64,000 nucleotides of DNA from Ceratodon purpureus. Lineage: Eukaryota > Streptophyta > Bryopsida > Pseudoditrichales > Ditrichaceae. Below, in pieces: positions 33,201-43,441 of this stretch. A program made the position numbers and the translations under genes. The notes beneath the pieces were generated by a model that saw only the letters and a program-made list of their open reading frames with translations, was not told where the DNA came from and ran no database searches. Within the stretch, counting starts at the first letter, position 1; each line of letters starts with the position of its first letter. Location of the stretch: positions 728,653-792,652 of the forward strand of contig CM026428.1 in NCBI GenBank assembly GCA_014871385.1. The letters are read 5' to 3'.

Positions 33201-35941
33201 ACGAGGGAACACAGGATCGCCGACTGCTGGGGGAGCGGTTGCTACTAGGTGGCGAGCAAGCGGCGGACATGGTGGGCACGGGCAGCGAGAGGCTGATGAC
33301 GCCACCGCCATCCAAGAAGGCGAGGACGGATGGGGGAGGGTGTGTGGAGAACAGAGCTAGTGAGGCACAGTCTGGGGAGACGGAGGCTCCGGCGGAGAAG
33401 GGGAGGAAGGGCTTAGGGGACGGCCCTACTGTCTCCGCAATTCTCCTTACGAGACAGCAGGAGCGGATTGCGAAGGAGACGGAGACCGCGCCGGGAGGGT
33501 CGCCGAAGAAGGTGGTCAGGAAAAAAAACCACGCCGAAAAATCGAAGAAGGGAGGCGATGGAGAGGGCGCAGTCGGAAGGAGGAGGACAGTGGGGTCCTG
33601 GGGCTAGTTCGGGGGATGGCGGGTGTGATGGAACAGGGGCTGAGAGCGACGGTCCGCGGAGGTTGCGGAGCAGGAGCATACCGGGGAGTTCACCGGCGGG
33701 GCTACACTCGGCAGCTTCGAAGCGGAACCTAACGTGGTCGGACGAAGCGGTGGCGGACAAGGGTGTGGGGTCTCGGACCAGGGGAGCGAAAGCAAAGGCC
33801 GGACAGGGGACGCCAGGTGCGGGGCCAAGTCGACCCAGGAAGCTCATAGTCCCGAACAGCCCGAGCAGCTCGGAGGAGGACGTGGTAATGGTGGAGAGGC
33901 GGGCGAGGGAGGACGAAGGCGAACTGGGGCAACGGCAGATGGAACAGAATGGAGGGCACGGGGATGGAAGCGCGATGGAGGGGCGGGAGGGGACACCACA
34001 TGGAGGGGACGAAGAGCACGGCGTTATGGAGAGGCTGCCGATAACACCAAAGGGGTGGAAAGGCCCACTTAGTGGGGAGACTGAGGGACGCGGGGGGGGG
34101 GTGAAGACCGTGGGAAGGAAAAGGCAGAAGAGGAAGGGGCGGGGGAGAAGTGCAGAGGAAGAGGAGCGGGTAGTTCGACGGGTGCAGGGGGCGAAGCGGA
34201 TAATTCAAGGGAGCAGGAAGACGAGCGGCGAGGCGGTCGAGGGGTTCCGGGTTCGGGCGGGCAGGGAGTAGACGGGCCGCCGTCTGCTCGTGATGCGTAT
34301 GCAAAGGAGAGGCCGATGGTGAAGGAGGCCGCCGAGAGAAAGGCGCGAGAGAAGTACGGCGACGTAGACCCATCCACAGCTCCGGTCGCGCCGGAGAATC
34401 CACCGGGGCTCTACTGTCTGCAGGAGGTGGTCGGAACAATCGTGCCCAAGGAGATGATGGACGAGTTGCATGCGCCAGTCGAGGAGCTGCGAAGGCTACT
34501 GGAAGAGGGTCTGCTTGCAGCCAAGGTGTCGTACGCGTGGGGTTTCATACAGTTCAACCCGGACCTTCTGGTAAGTGAAAGCAACCAAACAGCTTGAGAT
34601 ACTGCGAATATGAGAACTTAGCTGCGGTGGTTCATTAACGGAGTTGCACATTGGTGGTGACAGGAGTCGATGCCGGTTGCAGTAGTGAAAGGCCTGGAGA
34701 GGTGTAAGAACGCATTCGTGGCGAAGTCGGTCGACTTGGTAGAGATGGAAATTCAAGACTTCTATCTCTACCATGACGATTTTCTGAATTTCAGAAAAAA
34801 ACAGGGGGACTTCGAGGCGTCCATTATGGCTGTCGAGATCAAGCGAGAGGCAGTCGTCGCGGAAGAAATGGCGCGGTTTGATCGCCTTGTCCGGATGGAG
34901 GTCGAGGAGGAGGATTGGGGATGGTCTCCTCTCTTCGCGGAGATGATGGGGGGGGCACAGCCGCCGTGTCTATGCAGACCTTATGAGCACTCTGAAGCGG
35001 AATTCGCAGCCCTACTCAAGTGGATGGAGATGGAGGGTAAGAGACCTGGGGACCGCAACGACCCTCCACCAATGGCCCGGGCGTTGAAGCTGTTTGCGAG
35101 GAGCGAGGTTGGGGCGAAGATGCCCATGTTGTGCCCCGTCGGAGGTCTCTCGATGCAGACACTCCTCTCCCGGACCGATCAGATCATGATCGCAATGGAG
35201 GAGCTGATCAGAGTGGGAAAAATTTATTTCCCTGACATGGAGACGGAGGGAGAGGAATTTGAGACATTCAGAGACGTACTTGATCAGGGGGATGATTTGG
35301 ATGGTAAGCAGGTGTCGAAGTTCACGGCTTGGAGTCGGAACTCCTTTGTGCGTGCTTGTTTGGACACTGTGGCACTCGAACAGGAGGACATACTCCGGCA
35401 GATGTGGGTGACGAGGGAGGGAGTTGACAAGGAGGCAGTTGTTCACGTATTTCGTAAGGTCATGTTGTTTAGGGAGAACATTGACCTCGGTTACTGTCTA
35501 GGATCCTTGGAAGCTACAGGGACCTGGCCGGCATCGGGCAGTGAATTGTACAAGGCGGCGAAGCAGCTCCTCAAGGAGAGCAACCATCACCTACATAACC
35601 AGCTGCAGGTGTGGAACGTGACGAAGGAACTTGAGGACCTGGACCAGTGGCGAGCATCGCAGGTTCTCTGCACAATTGACCAGGAGCGGATGTTGAGGGA
35701 GAGTCAGGATGCTTTCTGGAGGCGTCTGGACCGTGAGATGGCGCGGGATGAGGGTGGACCGTGGTGTACTCCACAAAGCAACACTGCTGTCGGGGGCGAG
35801 GGAAGCCCGTGGGATCACCTACAGAGTGCAATTGACCTTGGTGGAGCAACCGGGTCGGAGAAGGATATTGAAGGTCGAATGATCGAGTTCGAGGGTGAGT
35901 CCAGTTGCTGCTCCCCTGTGGTGGAGTTGCCTCCGACGTAG
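30295..35941 (+). CDS. Second MULE gene: C2H2-finger protein of unknown function
   Basis: Exons with phase-0 borders: 30295-30384 (ATG opens MANRSRMGCPATEG), 32438-32590 and 32702 onward. The latter encodes a C2H2 finger CKFCDQDMF...GWHRQSGH near residue 150, then a long Glu/Arg/Ser-rich disordered region. The exons 34570 (end) and 34664-35941 finish the gene with a helical globular C-terminus (SVDLVEMEIQDFYLYHDDF, VEEEDWGWSPLFAEMM, SWRNSF-like stretches). Between about 33512 and 34260 the open frame shifts and later returns. A 61-base GT-AG intron at 33512-33572 would explain the first shift; A- and G-runs near 33521 and 34090 allow frameshift as an alternative. No known family is recognised. 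Its position and convergent orientation parallel mudrB. Confidence 0.7.
30385..32437 (+). other. Large T-rich intron of the second MULE gene
   Basis: Donor GTTAGT at 30385, acceptor GCCACAG ending at 32437. Pyrimidine-rich throughout. It contains a tandem duplication of about 410 bp (31300-31705 and 31705-32125, diverged, sharing GCCTTCTGTCCTAGGGCAG and TGAGTTCTTTCCCTTCTCT). It also holds many TGTCCGG sites: 31047, 31262 (reverse), 31436, 31840 and a cluster at 32300-32362. Confidence 0.75.
31300..32125. repeat. Diverged tandem duplication, period about 400-425 bp
   Basis: Matching landmarks: TTTATCCGTTTC near 31336/31736, CTCTGTCCGGAAA near 31434/31838, GTCCTAGGGCAGTG near 31550/31973, TGAGTTCTTTCCCTTC near 31623/32045. 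The changing offsets come from poly-T length differences. Confidence 0.85.
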
Positions 35942-38207
35942 AGGGTTGCTTCGGGATGTTACCGTAGGTGTCATCTGTTAGAACAGGTAGGCTGTAGTAT
36001 GAGGCAGGTAAAATGTGAGGGCTCTGAGGTTTTGGAGGTTAATTCTTCGTTTAGGAGAGGTACGTAGCAGCCCATAGGGCCCGGACTATGCCAAACAGTT
36101 CGATCTCCGGACAGAGCCATTCAGGACAGAGCCCTGTCCGGAGAGTACGAACTTGTTTTTTTTCCTATGTATACAACATTCGTATTCTGTCCTTAATTAA
36201 TTATCATATTTTATATATATTTGTATTAATGAGGTACTAAATCACGGAGTTAAAGAAAAAACAGAAAACAGAATATGAAGCAATGATGGGCACCCCCTTC
36301 TGAACGTTGTCCGGAACCTTCACGGGGAAACCAGCGAAGAGAGAGGGTTAAAGAAAAATCAGAGAGGTTCGTGTCCGGAAGCTTGTAGGGAGGACCCACG
36401 AAGTAGAGAGGTCTACTAATAAAAATAAATAAACCAGTAAGATACTTTTAAAAGCTTAAATGAGAGCAGAGAAAAAATAAAAATTACAGATAATTTTTTA
36501 AAAAAATAGAAAAAGAGGGCTTCAAATTCAGCAAAAAGGAGATTCATGCAAAAAGGACAGAGAGCGTCTGAAGATCCGGCAGATCCTTAGGGAAAAAATG
36601 TTAAGGTGTGAAGAGTACGTACTGAAGAGAAGAGAGATTAAAATTTTTAAAAAGTAAAAAAAAAATTAAAAACGGATAGAAAATTAGAAACCGAGGCAGT
36701 ACTCCCGAATGCATAGAAGAGGTCCGGGATAAAAAGAAAGAGAGAGCAGGAAATTTAGAGAGAACCCAAAAAAAATAAAAAATTAACCAAAACTGTGGAG
36801 AGGAAGTACTGCAAAGAAGGAAGAAGGAAAGAGGGAAAAAGAGAAAAGAAAAAAATAAAAAAAAATAAAAATATCATAAAGGGAAACAATTCAGAGAAAG
36901 CATACAAGAGGCTAAGGATAAAAAAAAAAAAGAGGGCCGGAAATTTAAAGAGAAGTAAAAAAAAACAAGAAGTTAAAGTGTGGAGAGGAAGTATTGAGAA
37001 GAAGAAAGAAGGAAAGAGGAAAAAGGAAAAAAAAAAAAAAACAATAAAAAGATTAGAAATGGAAGCACATCAGAGAAAGCATAGAAGAGGTCTCGGACAA
37101 GAAGAAAGACAGGGCCGGAAATTTAGAGAGAACCACAAAAAAAAAAACATTAAAGTGTGGAGAGGAAGTACTGAAAAGAAGAAACAAGGAATGAGCAGAA
37201 AAAGAAATGTGAAAAAAAAAAAAAAAAAAAAAAAGAGTTTATAATATTAAGAGAGAAGGTGAGTACATCCGGTACAGCAGAGAAGAGGTTCGAAAAAACC
37301 TAGGAAGATGAAGGGCAAGGACGTTGAAGTGAAATTAATTAATAGAAAACGAAAGTATAGAAAATGAAACGGAGAGGAATCTCCGGTAAATATGAGAATA
37401 TAGAAATTGAATAAGAGGAAACAGAAAAATAAATAATGTGAAATAAAGCAGTGGAAATGAAGAAGGGAAAATTTAAATTAGGGCTAATAGGAATGGAAGG
37501 GGAAGCAAGTGTAGGCTCGGAGAAAATTAATGAAACTAATAAAACCCAAAAAAAAAAATGAAGGGGACGTACGTTCAACCCGAACAATTAAAAGAGGCAA
37601 TAAAGAGTTCAGAGACAGGGCTAAAAAATTACGATGTGAAAAACGACATGGTGGAACATGGAAAGACAGGGGAGTACCAGTTCTGGAAAATAGCAGAACG
37701 ATGAAGCGAACAAAAATTAGTGATTTCATGTGAAACGGAAACGAATTATCAAAATACAAGTCATGGCAAAGAAGGACGACAACCGGAGGAGGGGGTAATA
37801 AAAAAAAAAAAGGGTGGACGGAGACGAATAACCAGAAAGAGTCATCTCCGCGGTGGAATCGAACAGTGGAGGAACCTTCCGGACAGGTAACAGTACGCCC
37901 GGACACATAAATCCATGTCCGGACAGATAACAGTATTCCCGATCCGAGATAGTTGGGGAAACGAAGACAGATCAAGCCCGGTAGAGGGGAATCTCCACTA
38001 CGGATGTTTTGCAGAATACAGTAAAGATCTGAAATTCATTAGGGACAGGGGACATCATTCACTTTTAAGAAGTATGTACACTAGAAAAAAATAGTTTAAC
38101 ATTATATTGAAGGTGCTGCTCGAAGTACAGATTTAACAGAGTCGGTGATCCGAGGACCCCTTACTCTCCGTACCAAAAAATCTGGACAGATAAATAAAGG
38201 TACTGTT
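35942..38207. other. A-rich region between the two convergent MULE genes
   Basis: No gene. It holds the 3' ends of both transcription units. 36200-37970 is extremely purine-rich on the plus strand, with several long A-runs. A unit of about 180 bp repeats with divergence across 36720-37235 (GTGGAGAGGAAGTA at about 36794, 36979 and 37156). TGTCCGGA or its reverse occurs near 36106, 36134, 36307, 36369 and 37870, and the full TGTCCGGACA near 37915. Confidence 0.7.
36720..37235. repeat. About three diverged tandem copies of a 180-bp purine-rich unit
   Basis: Each unit carries GGAAATTTAGAGAGAA-like and GTGGAGAGGAAGTA-like strings with A-runs between. Spacing of the second string is about 185 and 177 bp. 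Copies differ by small indels in the A-runs. Confidence 0.75.
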
Positions 38208-41200
38208 CTACGAGTTCCACTTTCTAGACTGACCTCCTCTCTTCTTCGCCCCTGTTTCTGAACAGGCCTTAAACCTCCTGAGATTCTTCGGACCATCGTT
38301 GACTTTGAATGAAGGTTGTGACAAAGGGTGCAGCAAACCCTTATCAGCCTTCACCTTCAAAGACAGAATCTTCCCCTTAGCCTCGTTGAAGATAGCCAAG
38401 AAATTATCCCGCAAGTTGACGCTCTCCACTGTTACAGCCTCAATTTCTGCCCATCCTGACCTCATTGCTTCAAGAGCCTGCTCCGGACAGCGAACAGTAG
38501 GTTCTGATTTTCCTCTCTCCTGAACTTTCTCAGTGGAATTGCCGACCACCGCAGTTATCCCAGCAGGGGCAAAGCCAACTCGAATAGTCCCTCGAAGAGT
38601 ACCTGCATACCGAATTATGTCTCCGGGATGTGCTTCAGGATTAATCATTCTCCAAACCTTCACAGCATGTTTGCAAACGTTGCCTCGCATCCCAAGCGGG
38701 CAACTGCACTGTGCCCAGTCAGAGTTCGGGCTGGTCACAACCCAAATGGTGCCACATGTCGTCTGAGAAGCCACATACGCCACATCCTGGTCCAGATCGA
38801 AGAGAACATGTTCGTCCGGGATCTCTTCAGCCCTAATCACTGCACTTGCCACTATTCCCTCGGCCTTGCCATTCTTTATGAAACCATACAGTTTGCACTG
38901 CACCGCATACCAGTAATGAATCAAGACATCCTTCAGCAGGTGATATACGAGCCAGTCCACCCTCCGTCCGTCGAACTTCTGTCTTGATGTCCGGAGAATG
39001 GCCTTCAGATTGGCATGGTAGCTCTCAACGGCTGCGTTTGTGTCCTGATTAGCATGAGGCATATTCCGGAAACCCTTGACCCACATCTCCAGCTTTGGAA
39101 TCCAGTGCTCCTCGAAATATGCAAAGAATGCCTTGGCCTGGGGGTACTTTGCCTTCAAAAACTTGAAACGCTCGTGTGCAGCCTTCACAGCAAGATCACC
39201 CTGAAGTATCCCATTGCCATACATTAAATCTGCACATGCAGCAAGGATCTCTGTCCGTAAGTAGTTTGCTTTGATCTTTTGAGTGGCATTCTCCAACCAG
39301 GCCTTCCTTGTGTGCCAAAGACACAACAGAATGGCAACGTCCTCTTTTTTCTTCCCTGGAACCGTCTCTGTTTCTGGCCAAACCTTCCTGCAAACAAAGA
39401 TTATGGTATCAGTCCTGATTCTCTATTGGGGCAGGATGAAGAAAACTGTCCTGAATTGCAAATCAAAATTTTGTAAAGATTTCAGCAGGGACGAACCTGA
39501 TGGCATTGAGTTCGGCATTATCATTATCTACCAGAAAGGCGTTAGGCCTCCAGTCTGGCCGGACAGCCAAGCAACGATCCCGTAACTTTGTTAGCCATGG
39601 CACAATATCCACTTCCCGGGACCTGCCTTGGATGGTGAACGCCACTGGGATACCCTGCTCCCACTCATTGAATACCATCACCGTATACAACGGGTACTGG
39701 AAATCAGGACAGGCGAGGTGCACGATCAGTTTACTGAGGAAAACAGTGTGACGGACCAAGACTGATTATGTAGTGAGATATTTCAGGACACAGAATGTGA
39801 TAAACAGAAGCAGCAGTTACTAGAAAATTACGATCAGGACAGAAGACAGCGGATTGGTTACCTTGGGGGCATTTGTCGAGAATGTGGCATCCATTGACAA
39901 CGCCCTGCCGTGTCCGTGCCTAACCATCATCTCCAGCTGCCAGTCAGTCTGGAGAGCAAGGCAGAATGGATCATCTTCGGGTGGGGGGGGGTCGTTGAGC
40001 TCCAAATTACCATACTCCCTGTAGTGGTACCAACTCTCCGGGTTTTCGTCTGTCCAGAGTCTGACACTCATTGCATCACTAGGGTGCTTCTCCCACAGTT
40101 CCTTAGCCAACTTGTTCGCAATATTGTAGACATCCGACGGCATAATGAAAGTGTCCCTCGTGGCCGGAAGATTATTCTCTGCACACTTCATAACCTCGGC
40201 TTTGTGGTCTGCCATGACCTGTGCTGGAGACTTCCCTGACCTCAGGCTATCAGCAATCCACTGCTTCGTGGCTGCTGACAGGTGTCCGGACAGACCAGCC
40301 CTCTGTCCTCCAAACTCAGAACCGTGACATTGTTTCCCATCCCTGTTTGTATGAGTCATACAGTGAAACTGGATCGAGCAGAGAGTCTCATCTGCTTGCA
40401 ACTGTTTAGCCACGAAGTTGCACTGACAGCCCCTTTTCATGGACATGCCAGCCTGTATCTTGCTAACCCTTGACCTCCGGCCAGGCTTCGTTGCAGCCAT
40501 AATTAGGGCCTGTGCTTGGAGCAGTCTTTCTTGTGCGTCCTGTACCCTTTGGAGCTCCTCTGCATCTTCCTGTTCTGCTTCTACATTCAGGTCAGGCACA
40601 GCCTCAACCCTGACCTTTTTATTAGCTCTCTTGTTCTTCTCAGCAGCTTTAGCAGCCTTCTCAGCCTCCTTCTCAGCCTTCTCAACAAGTTTCTTTGCAG
40701 CCTTCAAAGCTTTCTTTTGGTTTGTGGAGTTTTTCTTCTGTCCTAGAGCATGGGAGAAGACTTTTTGCACCTCTACCTTGTAATGTCGTGTGTAGTCCTC
40801 GGGACCATATTGACACCAGTACCTGGTCCGGACAGGAAACAGGGCAGTCATTAGCAAAGGGCAAAATAGTGCTGAGGAACAGTACGGAAAGGAAGCAATT
40901 TTCGGAAAAGTAAGGAAATGAAGTATCCTTTAGAGGCAAGCACACCATGTCCGGACCTAACATAGAATCCCATACCTGATTTCCTGCACTGCAGATTCAG
41001 CCCTGATTTGCTTCCGATCATCTTTCTTTATACACTTCCTAGACTCCTCCACAAAGGTGCAAGGATGATGCCTCCCAGACATCTCTCCCTCTAGAAAGTC
41101 TTCGAGTCTGTTCCAAGGGATTGTAGCCTTCTGGGTGTGCCTCCGATTGCCGTTGCCCACATTAGTCTTCTCTTCCCACAGTAGATCTGTTCTGTTGAAT

Positions 41201-41891
41201 GGTCCTGGTGGCGGAATCTGGACAGACGCCTGTACTTTCTCCTTCATCTTCCTCCAAGGTCGCCTTTTCGTGACTTCAGCCAACAAATCTAGGTCGAAGG
41301 GTACAGTCTCTTCCTCCACACGTAAGCCTTCAACCGTGTTTTGCTCGAGCTCCTTCTGGTCATCGGAGCTTTCACCCGACAAATTAACTTTCTCCAGGCT
41401 CTGTCGTACTCTCTCCAGACTCTGTCGTGCTTCCTCCCCATGTCTGCTTGCATCTTCTTCATCGTGCCGAACTTGCTCCCACGCCGGAAGCTCCAGATCG
41501 GAATCACTATCTCCTTGCATTGCTCCGTGCGTTTGATCTGGACAGGTTCCGAGCACCAACTCTGCTGGACAGCCGCTGGGTCTCTCTTGTTCTGGAGAAC
41601 GGCACCTACGAACCACACCTGCTCCACCTCCCTCCTCCCGGCTAACACCACGGTTTCCACCGTCTTCCACCCATGTACAATCCTCCCCGATAGCAGATAG
41701 ATCCACGGCGTACCTGTCGCTCGGTGCTGCAATGCACTTGGCCATTGCAAACGAAAATTGATCCATACCTCTGTGACAGATACAGGCGCTGCCTCATCTC
41801 CCCAAAACCCTCGGAACTTCACCCGGAAGTTGTTGTCTTGAAGATGCTGGGTGCTGTCGTCCTCCACGGCAGCCGCCTCTCCCTCGACCAT
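38208..41891 (-). CDS. MULE transposase (DDE core plus SWIM zinc finger)
   Basis: Exons on the minus strand: about 41766-40976, 40822-39862, 39696-39497 and 39387-38208, with GT-AG borders and consistent phases; about 1,043 aa if translation starts at the ATG at 41766. An upstream ATG at 41891 opens another frame (FRVKFRGFWGDEAAP) that may be an additional 5' exon; the join is unclear. There is an acidic N-terminus, then a Lys/Glu/Ala-rich helical stretch. The DDE core has Asp in LSMDATFSTN (near 574), Asp in FLVDNDN (near 639) and Glu in AAVESYH (near 772), with LCLWHTRKAW before the Glu. A SWIM finger CSCPLGMRGNVCKH lies near 880. All are standard for Mutator transposases. It reads inward from the right terminal repeat. 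Confidence 0.93.
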
Positions 41892-41967
41892 CACATCATG
41901 AGTCTATCCCGAATATGCCTCATGAGTCTATCCCCAGCCGCCTCTCCCTCGACCATCACATCGCACC
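41866..41967. repeat. Short direct duplication at the 5' end of the transposase gene
   Basis: A string of about 25 bases (GCCGCCTCTCCCTCGACC and following) occurs at about 41870 and again at about 41938, separated by two CATGAGTCTATCCC copies. It duplicates a potential start-codon region. Confidence 0.8.
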
Positions 41968-42103
41968 CTAAACCTTCACCCCGCAAAGATCATGGAACAG
42001 ACGCTTTCCCCTGCATTCTACAAACAACGACGTCGACGCAAAAAAACAAGGAAAAACAGACTCAATTGCAGCAGCCGCCTCCGTCGACGGCGGCAGTAAT
42101 GAG

Positions 42104-42372
42104 CCCCCGCGGGCGAGAGAGACGACGGCCACCCCCGCGCGAGAGGGACGACGACGACGGGGACGAGGGATGAAGACGGGGCGGGGGGATGAAGGCCAGC
42201 CCGGGCGGGCGCTGCGAGACCGGGCGCGAGGGGGGTCCGCGGGCGCGGGGGCGGGGCTCCACGGGGCCGGGACGGCCTGGGCCGGGGACGGGGGGTTGAC
42301 CCGACGAGTTGGGCTGCCCCTGCCCGCGAAGGCGGCGGCTGCACCGCTCGTCGGGGGAGAATAGAGAGACCC
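42104..42372 (-). repeat. Right terminal inverted repeat of the MULE
   Basis: Reverse complement of 29725-29993 with one difference seen. Ends GAGAGACCC against the target duplication. It probably contains the transposase promoter. Confidence 0.96.
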
Positions 42373-42381
42373 GGTTGATCC
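42373..42381. repeat. 9-bp target site duplication of the MULE, right
   Basis: GGTTGATCC, exact copy of 29716-29724. Confidence 0.97.
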
Positions 42382-42587
42382 ATCAGAAAAGACTCAAAAG
42401 AGTTTGTGTTAATCATGTCCCCCAAGTCCCAACCATCAGCTCCACTGTTACCAAATGTCCTACTTACTTCAAAGTAAAACATTATATCCCAGCTATACCG
42501 GTATCCTGAACATCCAGAAAGTGGTCATTCTAGAGTTGAACCCAGCCAGTGCACATACAAAACCTTGAATTTTTACAAATGTTTTAA

Positions 42588-43437
42588 CCCCTAAAGGACA
42601 ATGTGGCAGAATGGGGCTATTTTGGAGTTTGGGCATGTACCTGCGGATGCAATTTGAATTCAAAATTTATGAAAATTTTATTGAAAGTAGGCCTTGGTGA
42701 GAGCTTCGTGTCGGTATTTTTTATTCTCAATTCCGATGTCGGAGTGAAAAGTTATTCACCTCTGAACCGCAAAAGCTCCTCCAAGGGCAGTCAGTTAGCC
42801 AATGAGAATGACAGTGAATGCAGCAAATTCTGCCCAAAACTGCCCAAAATTACCAAAATCTGCCCAAAGACAAAACTTTGAAATTCCACCAAAAATTGAG
42901 ATTTTGATATTTTTCAAAAATAAAAATTTCTATGTATAGAGAAGGCAGTAGAGCCTGTTCCCACCGTTCGGATTTTTAATCCAAATTTTTTTCGTATGCT
43001 ATTTTTATAGTCAAAAAACAGCCTTTGTTTGTGAATTTCAGTATACCCCCTATCGGAAAATGATTTTTTTGGCAACCTTCCACAACTTTTTTGAATATGA
43101 TTTTTTTATTACAATTAGCTAACTTAGTCTTCTTTGATGTGCATCAAAACCGCCAAAATTCATAATGCAAAAAATGGTTTTTTGGGCCTTCAAAACTCTG
43201 CTGTTCCCTTTTTTTGCAGGGAAAAAAAACTTGATTTTCAACTTTGAACGTTACGATCTTGCAATTGGTGAGGAATGAGTGTCTAAGATTTGGTGGACAT
43301 ATAGACATAGAAGTTAGCTACAAGATCTTACGGTTAGATGTACTTATTAAGACCCCAACTTAGCAAAATCCACCTTGATTTGAAGAGGAACTGTTTTCAG
43401 GCAGTTTTAATGAAAAATACCTTCAGAACTTTAGGGG
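42588..43437. mobile_element. TTAA-flanked piggyBac-like MITE, copy A (850 bp)
   Basis: Bounded by TTAA on both sides (42584-42587 and 43438-43441). Ends are CCCCTAAAG at left and its reverse complement CTTTAGGGG at right. Inside are repeated CTGCCCAAAA strings near 42825-42865. No coding frame. TTAA duplication with a CCC-type terminus is the signature of the piggyBac superfamily; the autonomous partner is not in the window. Confidence 0.8.
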
Positions 43438-43441
43438 TTAA

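Larger units (their letters stand above)
29725..42372. mobile_element. Autonomous Mutator-like element (MULE), 12,648 bp
   Basis: Perfect 9-bp target duplication, 269-bp terminal inverted repeats differing at one base by eye, and an apparently intact DDE/SWIM transposase gene. A second gene faces the transposase, each reading inward from one terminal repeat. This is the layout of maize MuDR (mudrA/mudrB), though the second product does not resemble MURB to me. The interior is extremely T-rich in the left intron and A-rich between the genes. Copies of TGTCCGGACA or its half are scattered throughout. Near-identical ends and an exact target duplication mean a recent insertion. Confidence 0.95.
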
